64,000 bases of DNA from positions 1,240,001-1,304,000 of the forward strand of contig NZ_CP108046.1 of the NCBI RefSeq assembly GCF_041435115.1, given 5' to 3'. Below the pieces are notes generated by a model. That model searched no databases. It was given only the letters and a program-made list of their open reading frames with translations, and was not told the DNA's origin. This DNA comes from Streptomyces sp. NBC_00289. GTDB lineage: Bacteria > Actinomycetota > Actinomycetes > Streptomycetales > Streptomycetaceae. A program made the translations under genes and the position numbers. Position 1 is the first letter of the stretch, and each line of letters opens with the position of its first letter. Shown here piece by piece: positions 8,278 to 16,372 of the stretch.

Positions 8278-9827
8278 GGCCGCATCCCGTCGGCAAGTGT
8301 GACGGCTTGGGAGGCGTTGACCCGGCCGAAGCCGTAGTCGTCGTTGTGACCGACCGTGTCGTACTGGACTCCCGGTCCCCCGACCTTGTCGGCCGACTGG
8401 TGCATCACCTGGCGCAGCTGGTCCCGCGTGAGGTGGGGGTTGACCGACAGCGCCAGTGCTGCGCAGCCGGCCGCGCAGGGAGCGGCGAAGCTGGTGCCGG
8501 TGTTGGTGCTGTACCCGCCCCCGGACGTGGTGCTGAGAACGTTGACCCCAGGAGCGATCAGTTCGACGTCCGGGCCGCGTGCCGCGTTGTCCTCCCGGTC
8601 CTGGTTGGTCGACCTCACCACGGCGATCACATCCGGATGGGAGACCACCTCGTCCTTGCCGATGTCGACGTTCCTGCCGTTACTGGCCGCCCAGAAGATC
8701 GGCAATCCCTTTCCCCGGCGGCCGTTCGTGGCGGCGAAGTCGAGGGCGAGATCCAGCGTGCTGGTCAGATCCCAGTCCGCCCCGTTCGGACCCAGGCTGC
8801 TGACCAGGATGTCCGCCCCGTTCCCGGGGCCGATGTCGGGAACCTCCGTCGCGGGGTCGGTCGCGTAGGCCACGGCGCGGGCCAGCGTCGTCTGTGTGCC
8901 GACCTGATCTGGCAGGCACGCCAGCAGAATCAGCGTGCACTCGGGGGCCGCGCCCGTCCCGCCCGCCCCGTTGTTGTGCCGGGCCCCGACCATGCCGGCG
9001 CAGAACGTGCCGTGACCGCTGTCGGGAATCCCTGATGTGCCTTGGCCGAAGACCGCGCTCCCCACGCCGTCGGCATACGATCCCGACAACGGATCCACCG
9101 CGGCGGCGAGGTCTGGGTGTTGCGCGTCGAATCCGTTGTCGATGACGGCGACTCGTATCCCTGCCCCGAAGGTGCGGTCCCAGGCCGGCTCGATGTGGAC
9201 GTCGGCGTCCACGGTGCCGCCGTTGGACCCAGCGTTCCTCCATTGCCACTGCTGGGGGTACCTGGCACCGGTGGGCCTGAACCGGGCGGGGACGTGCTCG
9301 ATGAACGACGGTTCGGCGAAGATGAAACGGTCGTTGTCATGGAGCTCGACGGAGGCCGCGAGAGCATCCTGTGGCGCCGGAGCGCGCACCTCGTACAAGT
9401 GGGTCGCGAAAAGGAGTTGGTTGACAACGGTCAGACCGGCCGCCTCGAGCTCGCGTTCGACCTCCTCCTCCGAGAGCGCCGGCTCCAGTCGGACGGTCAA
9501 CGCGTCCGTCGCAATACCGATCCTGCCGTTGGGCCGCCTGATGACCTTGCCGGTCGCCTCGGCCCGTGGGATCTCGGCACCTGTGGTGAAGGCTTCACGA
9601 GTCCGCGGGTTTGGTCTGACGAACATCCAGCTCGCGCGGGCGAAGGCGTCGGCAGTCTCGTCGTCGACGCCGCTTTCGCGTATCTCCCCGCGGGCACTGC
9701 TCCCCAGATCCGCCTCCATCTCGGCGGCGACTCTGCCAGGGGTATCCGCGCTTATCTTGACCGCGACGACATCGTCGAGTTCTTCAGCCTCGACGAGATG
9801 GCCACGTTGGTAGTACTGACGTGACAT
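8274..9827 (-). CDS. S8 subtilisin-like serine peptidase
   Basis: 517 residues. The catalytic triad is complete: Asp230 (RVAVIDNGFD), His272 (DSGHGTFCAGMVGA) and Ser446 (GTSFAAPCAAG), with oxyanion Asn383 (FWAASNGRNVD). About 210 residues precede the catalytic domain; residues 108-180 resemble an inhibitory propeptide-like fold repeated in other subtilases. No signal peptide or transmembrane segment is seen, so an intracellular peptidase is likely. It lies 132 bp downstream of the caspase-like gene on the same strand, and its stop overlaps the next small gene by 4 bp. Cytosolic location and neighbours suggest a regulated proteolytic module rather than nutrient scavenging. Confidence 0.87.
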   Translation of the reverse strand: MSRQYYQRGHLVEAEELDDVVAVKISADTPGRVAAEMEADLGSSARGEIRESGVDDETADAFARASWMFVRPNPRTREAFTTGAEIPRAEATGKVIRRPNGRIGIATDALTVRLEPALSEEEVERELEAAGLTVVNQLLFATHLYEVRAPAPQDALAASVELHDNDRFIFAEPSFIEHVPARFRPTGARYPQQWQWRNAGSNGGTVDADVHIEPAWDRTFGAGIRVAVIDNGFDAQHPDLAAAVDPLSGSYADGVGSAVFGQGTSGIPDSGHGTFCAGMVGARHNNGAGGTGAAPECTLILLACLPDQVGTQTTLARAVAYATDPATEVPDIGPGNGADILVSSLGPNGADWDLTSTLDLALDFAATNGRRGKGLPIFWAASNGRNVDIGKDEVVSHPDVIAVVRSTNQDREDNAARGPDVELIAPGVNVLSTTSGGGYSTNTGTSFAAPCAAGCAALALSVNPHLTRDQLRQVMHQSADKVGGPGVQYDTVGHNDDYGFGRVNASQAVTLADGMRP

Positions 9828-9959
9828 CGAACTCGCCTCTTCATGTTGGTGCGAAACACCGGTATCCGGATGACGGGAGGGGCAATTGACGGAAGGTCAG
9901 GTGCGTTGGGCGGACAGCCGCCTGGGTACAGCCCGTCTCCCGCCCCCGGTTGTCGCGGG

Positions 9960-11786
9960 TCACCACCAACGACTGCCCACGAGGTAGACGATGAGCATGA
10001 GGACGACCACGATCAGGGCCGCGAGCGCCATGCCTTTCGAGATCGCGGTCATGGTCCGCGTGAGGCTCGACGCCGACCTCGTGTAGAGGTCCCGGTGACC
10101 GTCCAGGTCGTGTCGCGCGATGGCGCCGAGAAGGAGCGCGACCGCGGCGGTGATCAGGGAAACGTTGAGCGTCGTGAGCACCTCGTGGTCGCTCACGTTG
10201 TCCTCGATGTTGCCTCCCCCACCGTCTGTGGTTCGGTCCCCCACCGCTGCCACCGTCGCCAGAATGGTCAGGACGGCCGTGACGACTGCGGCGGTGGCGG
10301 TGGCGAGGGCGGCGGACGCGACGGCAACGGCTCGGCGGGACCTGGACGGAGGTCCGCTTTCCCTCCGGCCATGCTCGCCGGTCTCGTCCCCTTCGCGCCC
10401 CTGATTCTCCTCCTGGCCCCCGTCCGTCCTCGGTGGCCGCTCGGGAGGCGGGTCGTGCACGACGACCGTTTCCCCCTCCTCCGTGCTGTCACGCGGTGGC
10501 GGTTCGTGCGTTGTCTCGAGCTCGGGTGCCGGAGTCACCACCACCTCTACGTGAACCACCGTCTCGTCGGCGACGCCCTTCAGTACGACCTCTCCCGTGA
10601 GGTGGCCCTCGAGGTACGTCTCCACACGGACGTCCAGGCCGGTGATGGACGGCTCGACCCGCAGCCATGACTGCGTGGACTGGGCCACGCAGTGGCGGGC
10701 GAGGGGTGGGCCGCTCAACGTCACGGACTTCTGCTGCGAGGACGAACCCGCCTCCACCGTGCCGAAGTCCAGGCGGTCCGGGGAGGGTGCCAGGCGGATT
10801 CCGCGCAGCGCGCCGGCCGCCTGTTCGGCTATCTGCCGGATGTCGTTGCTCGTGATCTGCTCCAGATCCTGGCGTGCGCCTTCGGCGATGGGGAGGCGGT
10901 CGTCCTGCAGTCGGGCGCCCAGTTCGTGGACGGCGCCCTGCCGGGTGAAGGCGTTCTCGCTGTTGATGGCCGCCCGCAGGGAAGGCGGCGAGGGAACCGC
11001 CGCGATCTTGATGCGGCCGCGCCGGCTGTGCGCCAGGTGCAGGTCTCCCTGCATCTCCATGGTCTTGCTGGGCGTCTGGTTCGGGTTCTGGTCCCGAACG
11101 TGCTCGAAGACGTAGTCGTACAGCTCGTCGAGGGAGACCTCACCGTCCGCGTCGAGATCGGCTTCGCCGGTCTCCAGGCCCTCGACCACCGCATGGGTGA
11201 ACACCGAAGGCCGGGGAGCCGAGTTCTCGGCGAGGTCGGGGCCCTCGAAGGCGTACTCCATGGAATTGGACGCGGTGATGACCGCCCAGCCCCGCCCGGC
11301 GGGCGACTTGGCAGCGGCGAACGACTCGAGGACGTTCACCTCCCCGGAGGCACGCACGGAGGACGACCCGCGGGAGAAGGCCCCGCCGTAGCAGCAGTCG
11401 AGGAACAGGACCGTGCTGCGGGCCCGGGTGCGGGACATGCACTGGCGGACGAACTGGGCGGGGACGGCCGTGGCGTCCAGCAGCCGGGGATCGGTGTCGC
11501 TGGCGGCGAAGTAGAGTTCGCCGGACTCGCTTTTGATGCCGTGGCAGGAGAAGTGCAGCACCATGGTGTCGTCGCGTCGGCGGTCGTTGAAGAAGCCCTG
11601 GATGCGCCGGCGCATCAGGTCGGCCGGTGCGTTGTGCACGACGTCGACGTCGAAGTCACCGATCTCCGGATTGCGCAGGACCTCGGCGAGAGCGGCGGCG
11701 TCCTGCGCCGGTGCCCTGAGTTTCTTGAGTCCCTGGTCGTCGTAACGGTCGTTGGCGATGATCAGCGCCTGCCGGGGTCCGGTCAT
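9960..11786 (-). CDS. Membrane-anchored caspase-like (C14) peptidase
   Basis: About 608 residues; the start at 11786 is fixed by an ATGA overlap with the EACC1-like gene. Domains: C14 caspase-like peptidase at about 1-270, with His82 (LHFSCHGIKS) and catalytic Cys132 (VLFLDCCYGGAF); HEAT-like helices at about 275-335; a beta-sandwich at about 340-435 (LDFGTVEAGSSSQQKSVTLS) resembling MSP/BACON-type domains; a charged, Pro-rich linker; then three hydrophobic helices in the last 120 residues, ending VVVLMLIVYLVGSRWW. The topology suggests a cytosolic protease tethered to the membrane. Caspase-like peptidases paired with EACC1 are described as effectors of actinobacterial conflict systems; killing the infected cell is the expected outcome (family knowledge plus inference). 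Confidence 0.85.
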   Translation of the reverse strand: MTGPRQALIIANDRYDDQGLKKLRAPAQDAAALAEVLRNPEIGDFDVDVVHNAPADLMRRRIQGFFNDRRRDDTMVLHFSCHGIKSESGELYFAASDTDPRLLDATAVPAQFVRQCMSRTRARSTVLFLDCCYGGAFSRGSSSVRASGEVNVLESFAAAKSPAGRGWAVITASNSMEYAFEGPDLAENSAPRPSVFTHAVVEGLETGEADLDADGEVSLDELYDYVFEHVRDQNPNQTPSKTMEMQGDLHLAHSRRGRIKIAAVPSPPSLRAAINSENAFTRQGAVHELGARLQDDRLPIAEGARQDLEQITSNDIRQIAEQAAGALRGIRLAPSPDRLDFGTVEAGSSSQQKSVTLSGPPLARHCVAQSTQSWLRVEPSITGLDVRVETYLEGHLTGEVVLKGVADETVVHVEVVVTPAPELETTHEPPPRDSTEEGETVVVHDPPPERPPRTDGGQEENQGREGDETGEHGRRESGPPSRSRRAVAVASAALATATAAVVTAVLTILATVAAVGDRTTDGGGGNIEDNVSDHEVLTTLNVSLITAAVALLLGAIARHDLDGHRDLYTRSASSLTRTMTAISKGMALAALIVVVLMLIVYLVGSRWW

Positions 11787-12244
11787 GGCTGGGTCCTCAC
11801 CGTCGAATGGCGTTGCACGAAGAGGTCGAAGGCTTGCGCGACCTGCTCGTCCGACGCCTCCGAGATGTCCAGGACGTCCTCGTCCAGCGTCAGGCGCAGC
11901 GATGGGCGGGTGTGATGGCGTCGACCGAGCCACTCACGGAGCACGGTCACCACCTGGTTCAGCGCGGTGGCGGAACCACCGAGGGCCACCAGGAGGGAGC
12001 CGATCTGCGTCACGTCCACTGCCCGCGCACCGGCCGGCACCGCTTCGCCCGGCACGGTTGTTACGTCTTCAACATCGAGTTGGAGCAGTTCCTCGCGCAG
12101 ATACCGGGTCAGATCGGCCACGCGCTCGGCTTCCGCTCCCTCTTCGGAAAGGAGGATTCGCAGTTCTGTGTCCACCGGTTCAGCCCCTTCTCGTACGACG
12201 AGGGGCGGCGCAGAGTCGGCCAACGGTGGCTCCACGTCCTTCAC
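11783..12244 (-). CDS. EACC1-like effector-associated protein
   Basis: 153 residues from GTG 12244; a GTG at 12235 has better spacing from GGAG. The C-terminal 75 residues (LLVALGGSATALNQVVTVLR, then RPSLRLTLDEDVLDISEASD) match my recollection of 'effector-associated constant component 1', a small family found beside caspase or trypsin-like effectors in actinobacterial conflict systems. The N-terminal part (TELRILLSEEGAEAERVADL) is an alpha/beta segment ending in a Pro/Gly-rich loop. Its stop overlaps the caspase start by 4 bp, implying coupled synthesis and probably a physical or regulatory partnership. No catalytic motif is visible. Confidence 0.7.
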   Translation of the reverse strand: MKDVEPPLADSAPPLVVREGAEPVDTELRILLSEEGAEAERVADLTRYLREELLQLDVEDVTTVPGEAVPAGARAVDVTQIGSLLVALGGSATALNQVVTVLREWLGRRHHTRPSLRLTLDEDVLDISEASDEQVAQAFDLFVQRHSTVRTQP

Positions 12245-12398
12245 TCCAGTCTGTGCCGTTCACCCCACCGCGGCAAATCACATGGGGGGTGACCGCGTCT
12301 GCGGCCCGGCCGGCGGGTAGCCCCTCTTCGGAACGAGCCAGGTTTCTTCACCTGTGCGGTCCCGACTCGGAGGCGTTCGCCGCGGGAAGGCACCTCAC

Positions 12399-13058
12399 AT
12401 GTCTGTGATCTTCTTCGATATCGGGGCGACCCTGGCGGACGCCCACGTGGAACCCGACGGTTCCCTGACGCTTCAACCCCGACCACGTGTCATGGCCGTG
12501 CTCGACGCCCTGCGTGACGTACGCACCGGCATCATCTCCAACCCCGGGCAGGGCGACGGTGCCGCCGCACGGGCAGCGGCCGCCCTGCGCGAGGCGTTCC
12601 CCGGCCGTTTCACGGACGAGGTGCTCGTGCACTGGGGCGTGAAGGACGGTCGCGGGATCTTCGACCAGGCGGTCGCGAGCACGGGAAACGCGGTCGCGGA
12701 CGACTGTGTCTTCGTGGGTGAGGACGCCCAGGAGCGCGCGTTCGCCCGGGAAGCGGGGATGCGTACGGCCGCCCACCCCGTCTTCGCTCTCGCCGCGATG
12801 GAGAACCGTCCCTTGCTCCGGGCGCGGATCGACCTCCACGACGACCTGAGTCTGCCGGAGTTGGCCGCGGCCGTGAACGAGACCGAGGCCCTTGTCGTGC
12901 AGGTCGTCTCCGGCCGGCTCGCGCATGCCACGGTGACCGAGCAGGGCGCCGAGGCGCTCGAACGTGCCGGTTTCACCGTGGACCTGCGGGGGCCGGCGGA
13001 TGACACGGTGGCCTTCACCGTGCGGGACGATCAGTCGGCTTCGGCGGCCGAATCGTAG
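12399..13058 (+). CDS. HAD-like hydrolase with C-terminal extension
   Basis: 219 residues from ATG 12399. HAD motif I is FFDIGATLAD, with nucleophile Asp7 but Gly-Ala in place of the usual second Asp; motif II is GIISN; a Lys in HWGVKDGRGIFDQ and VGEDAQERAFAREAG supply motifs III and IV. About residues 145-219 form an extra alpha/beta segment (LVVQVVSGRLAHATVTEQGA) of unknown type. Loss of the general acid Asp suggests a weak or altered phosphatase. It is divergent from the EACC1-caspase pair across 154 bp and may share its promoter region. Confidence 0.65.
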   Translation: MSVIFFDIGATLADAHVEPDGSLTLQPRPRVMAVLDALRDVRTGIISNPGQGDGAAARAAAALREAFPGRFTDEVLVHWGVKDGRGIFDQAVASTGNAVADDCVFVGEDAQERAFAREAGMRTAAHPVFALAAMENRPLLRARIDLHDDLSLPELAAAVNETEALVVQVVSGRLAHATVTEQGAEALERAGFTVDLRGPADDTVAFTVRDDQSASAAES

Positions 13059-13168
13059 GCGGACGCCCCCACGAAGTCCCGTGGGAGGCGGGACGACGTC
13101 CGCATCCCGCGGGCGCGCCGTCAGTCCCCGGTGGGCATCCGGCCCCCGACGAAATTAGCGTGCACTGT

Positions 13169-13387
13169 ATGAGTGCGAACAGCGATGACGGCCGGCAGGA
13201 CACCGGCGAAGGCGGACAGAGCGACGACGCCGAGCGCCGGGCGACCGACAAGTTCATCAGCGACCTGCTGGCGCGGGGTGAGGCGGTGTTCGAGGGTGAG
13301 GAGCCCACTCCGAGGACGACGCACGTCGTCAAGCGCGGGGACGGCGGGCGGCTCACCGTCCGCCGTCTGCGTTTCTTCGGTGGCTGA
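13169..13387 (+). CDS. Small acidic protein, conserved-looking
   Basis: 72 residues from ATG 13169 (or 75 from GTG 13160). The acidic N-terminus is followed by KFISDLLARGEAVFEGEEP and a basic C-terminus ending GGRLTVRRLRFFGG. No family is recognised. It is convergent with the HExxH metallopeptidase, 13 bp apart, and may belong to the protease island. An anti-toxin or inhibitor role cannot be shown. Confidence 0.5.
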   Translation: MSANSDDGRQDTGEGGQSDDAERRATDKFISDLLARGEAVFEGEEPTPRTTHVVKRGDGGRLTVRRLRFFGG

Positions 13388-13400
13388 GCCCGCGGTCTGA

Positions 13401-14831
13401 TCAGTCGAAGCACCGCCGGACCAGGGTGAGACCCTCGCCGGTCTCGCTCCGTGCGATCTCGTGCGTCTTGAGCCGGGAGGAGTTGTCGTCGACGAACGCC
13501 GCGTCGGAGCGGTGCTCCTCGGGTACGTGGACGCGGTCGCGGCGGAGGAGGTCCTCGAGGTACGAGGTCGCGACCCGCTCGGGGTCGGCCGGCCGCACGG
13601 AGCCGCCGGCGGGGTCGGAGCCCGCGATGCCGAACCGTCGTTCCGCCGCGGGCGCGGAGAGGGTGACGGGCTGGGTGACGCCGTACGGCGCCCCGTGGAC
13701 CGTGACGGCCATGAGCCCCTCGTCAGCGCCACCGCCCGGCATCGCCTCGGCCATTCCGGCTCCCCGGCGTGCCATCTCCGGCTCGGTCAGGGACGCCGCG
13801 GCCTCCAGGGAGAGGATGCCGTGGCGGATGAACGCCGAGCGCAGCGACTGACCGTACTCGCCTCCGTTGCGGCGCTGGTCCGCGGCGATCATGTGACCCG
13901 CGACCTGTGCGTAGTAGGCGGATACGACGGGCGCGGCCACGGTGGCGTCCACCAGCAGCTGTCCCGCGATCTCGGCCGCCCTCGCCAGGCCTGCCTGGTC
14001 CTGCAGATCCTGCTGCCGGAAGATCCCGGCGACGATCTTGAGGAACGCTCCGCTGAACACCCGGGAGAACGAGTGCGACTCGCTGGAGAGCGTGTTCGCG
14101 GGCGCGTTCGGCGGCAGCTGCACCGGATCGCGGTAGAAGAAGCTGTTCGACAGGTTGCGCAGGCAGTCCCGGTCGACCGCGTTCGGGTGGCCCTGGCGGA
14201 TCGCCCACCCCAGTTGCTCGGCCATCCTCGACACCCGCGAGGTCAACTCCAGGTCACCCTGCGTCTCGGCCAGCACGGCGATCCGCAGGGATTCCAGCCC
14301 GAGTGAGGTTGTCAGCGCGCTGATGTCACCGAACGCCTCGTGCAGGGCGGCCGTCTCCGCGCTCGCCGCGTTGAACAGCTGAGGGCGCAGTGCGTCGAGG
14401 ATCGCGTGCCCCGCCTCGTGCTCGACGACCTCGGAGCTCTCGCAGGCGGCAACCGTGACACCCGCGACCGTGCGGCGGAAGAACCACAGTCCTTCACGGT
14501 CGTAGAAGGCGTTGAGGTCGTTTCCCGCGTCGAGGTGCGAGGTGAGGGCCCGGCCGACCGTCGGATGCCACTGGGTTCCTTCCGGAACCAGTGGCCCCCA
14601 GGCCTTGCTCGTTCTGCTCAGCGCGTCGGCCGCCACCCAGTAGCGGAAGGCCTCGGTGCCCGGGCCGGCACCGTCCGGCTGCGGCGCGGCTTCCGCGATC
14701 GCCATGGGCAGGGGGAGGGTGTCGAGCTGTGGAACGGGATGCGGGACAGGCATGTTGACCTGGAGAGGAAATCCGGGGTCGTCCTCGTACACCAGAACCG
14801 TCGGGATCGTCGCTTGTTGTTGCACCGTCAT
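13401..14831 (-). CDS. Gluzincin-type (HExxH) metallopeptidase
   Basis: 476 residues; ATG 14831 is chosen because GGGAGG lies just upstream. EVVEHEAGHAILDALRP holds HExxH (His138, Glu139, His142) and AALHEAFGDISAL gives the third ligand Glu165 with the following Gly-Asp, the arrangement of thermolysin-like M4/M36 peptidases. No signal peptide or propeptide is visible, so the enzyme appears intracellular, which is unusual for this fold. The C-terminal 150 residues are unassigned. It lies on the same strand as the EACC1-caspase-S8-M14 genes but is separated by the two plus-strand genes. Confidence 0.78.
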   Translation of the reverse strand: MTVQQQATIPTVLVYEDDPGFPLQVNMPVPHPVPQLDTLPLPMAIAEAAPQPDGAGPGTEAFRYWVAADALSRTSKAWGPLVPEGTQWHPTVGRALTSHLDAGNDLNAFYDREGLWFFRRTVAGVTVAACESSEVVEHEAGHAILDALRPQLFNAASAETAALHEAFGDISALTTSLGLESLRIAVLAETQGDLELTSRVSRMAEQLGWAIRQGHPNAVDRDCLRNLSNSFFYRDPVQLPPNAPANTLSSESHSFSRVFSGAFLKIVAGIFRQQDLQDQAGLARAAEIAGQLLVDATVAAPVVSAYYAQVAGHMIAADQRRNGGEYGQSLRSAFIRHGILSLEAAASLTEPEMARRGAGMAEAMPGGGADEGLMAVTVHGAPYGVTQPVTLSAPAAERRFGIAGSDPAGGSVRPADPERVATSYLEDLLRRDRVHVPEEHRSDAAFVDDNSSRLKTHEIARSETGEGLTLVRRCFD

Positions 14832-14879
14832 GGCGCCTCCCTGAAAAGGGGGGAGATTGCGGATGGTGGAACACACCAC

Positions 14880-14895
14880 AGGGACACGAGTCCCT
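14880..14895. promoter_or_regulatory. Inverted repeat upstream of metallopeptidase
   Basis: A perfect 6-bp inverted repeat with a 4-bp centre (AGGGAC-ACGA-GTCCCT) lies 49 bp upstream of the metallopeptidase start. Its geometry is that of a LuxR/NarL-type operator (GGGAC-N4-GTCCC) and matches the boxes in the 55-62 kb region. It could equally be an unrelated small hairpin. Confidence 0.45.
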
Positions 14896-15088
14896 CATGT
14901 TCAGTACGAGCCCCCGACTGCCCGGTGTCAATCCGAACGGAAACCGCCGGGACCGACTCCGGCAGGCGGCGCCTCGTGCTCGGGGTCGATGGTGGACCCG
15001 TCGCGAATCGCCTCGTCAGCGGTCACCGCGCGAGGAGTTGACGAACGACGGAGGTGTTCGGTCGTCCCGTAGTGCTGCGACGGGCCGG

Positions 15089-16372
15089 TCAGGCCCGCCC
15101 GTGTGCCTCCTGTGAGCGTCGCGAAAGCGAGTCGATGACCACGGCGGCGAAGAGCACTCCGCCCGTGATGACGAACTGGAGGGCGGCGGGGGTGTCCGTG
15201 ATCGACATGCCGGAGGCGATCGACTGGATGACCAGGATGCCGAGCACCGCGTTCCAGGTCGTCCCGCGTCCGCCGAAGAGACTGGCGCCACCGATGACGG
15301 CCGCGGCGATGGCGTTGAGCAGCAGGACGCCGGAGCCGGAGTTCTGGCTCACCGAGGTGATGCGCGAGGCCAGGAACAGCCCGCCGAGCGCGGCCATGGT
15401 GGCCGAGACCGCGAGCACGGCGGTCTGCACCCGGGTGACGCTGAGGCTGGCACGGCGGGCCGCCTCGACGCCACCGCCCAGCGCGTACACCTGCCGTCCG
15501 TAGTGGGTGCGGCGCAGGACGATGTCGAGGGCGGCCACGATCACGAGGAAGATGAGGAGGGCGAGCGGCAGGCCCTGGAACCGGTTGAGCATGTGCGCGG
15601 CGGCGAACGCGATCACCGCGAGGACTCCGGTGCGGACGCCGATTCCGCGCAGTGTGCGGTGTGGCATGCCGACGGCCCTGCGGCGTCGTCTGTCCTGGTA
15701 GGACACCAGGAAGACGAGGCCCGCGGCGACTCCCGCCAGCGCGTAGGCGGCGGCGTCGTTGGTGAAGTAGTAGCTGGTCAGTCTGGCCACGAGGCCGTCC
15801 TCGTCGAGGTTGATCGTGCCGCTGGTCCCGAGGATGGACAGCATGATGCCGTTCCAGGTCAGCAGTCCCGCGAGGGTGACGACGAACGCCGGCACGCGGG
15901 TCTTGGCGAAGGAGAAGCCCTGGAGGGTGCCCGCGGCGGTGCCCGTGAGCACCGCCACGATGAGGGCCAGCCATTCCGGCACACCGTTGTTCACGTTCAG
16001 CACGGCGAAGACCGCTGCCGCGAGACCGCTGATGGAGCCGACCGACAGGTCGAGTTCACCGAGGAGGAGGACGAAGACGATGCCGACCGCGATCAGCCCG
16101 GTGCCCACGATGTCCACGCTGAGGTTGGACAGGTTCCGTGGGGAGAGGAAGTTGTCGTTGAGGGCCTGGAAGATGATCCAGACGACGGCGAGAACGAGGA
16201 CGACCGGCAGTGAGCCCAGTTCACCGGCGCTCAGCTTGCGCCGGAAGACGGCGGCCCAGCCCTCCATCGCACTGATGACGGCCTTGCCGGGGTGCGGCCG
16301 TCCCGTCCGGTCGGTGGGCGCGGCGGGTCGGGACTGGGTGCTGTCCGCCGCGTTGCGCATCTCTTTCACCAT
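15089..16372 (-). CDS. Sugar ABC transporter permease, XylH/RbsC-like
   Basis: 427 residues with about ten to twelve hydrophobic helices. The segment LLGELDLSVGSISGLAAAVF is the signature of BPD_transp_2 permeases for ribose, xylose and related sugars, and AVIGGASLFGGRGTTWNAVL is the conserved cytoplasmic loop that contacts the ATPase. Its start overlaps the ATPase stop by 7 bp. With the ATPase and the binding lipoprotein just upstream it forms a three-gene importer for an unidentified monosaccharide. Confidence 0.88.
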   Translation of the reverse strand: MVKEMRNAADSTQSRPAAPTDRTGRPHPGKAVISAMEGWAAVFRRKLSAGELGSLPVVLVLAVVWIIFQALNDNFLSPRNLSNLSVDIVGTGLIAVGIVFVLLLGELDLSVGSISGLAAAVFAVLNVNNGVPEWLALIVAVLTGTAAGTLQGFSFAKTRVPAFVVTLAGLLTWNGIMLSILGTSGTINLDEDGLVARLTSYYFTNDAAAYALAGVAAGLVFLVSYQDRRRRRAVGMPHRTLRGIGVRTGVLAVIAFAAAHMLNRFQGLPLALLIFLVIVAALDIVLRRTHYGRQVYALGGGVEAARRASLSVTRVQTAVLAVSATMAALGGLFLASRITSVSQNSGSGVLLLNAIAAAVIGGASLFGGRGTTWNAVLGILVIQSIASGMSITDTPAALQFVITGGVLFAAVVIDSLSRRSQEAHGRA

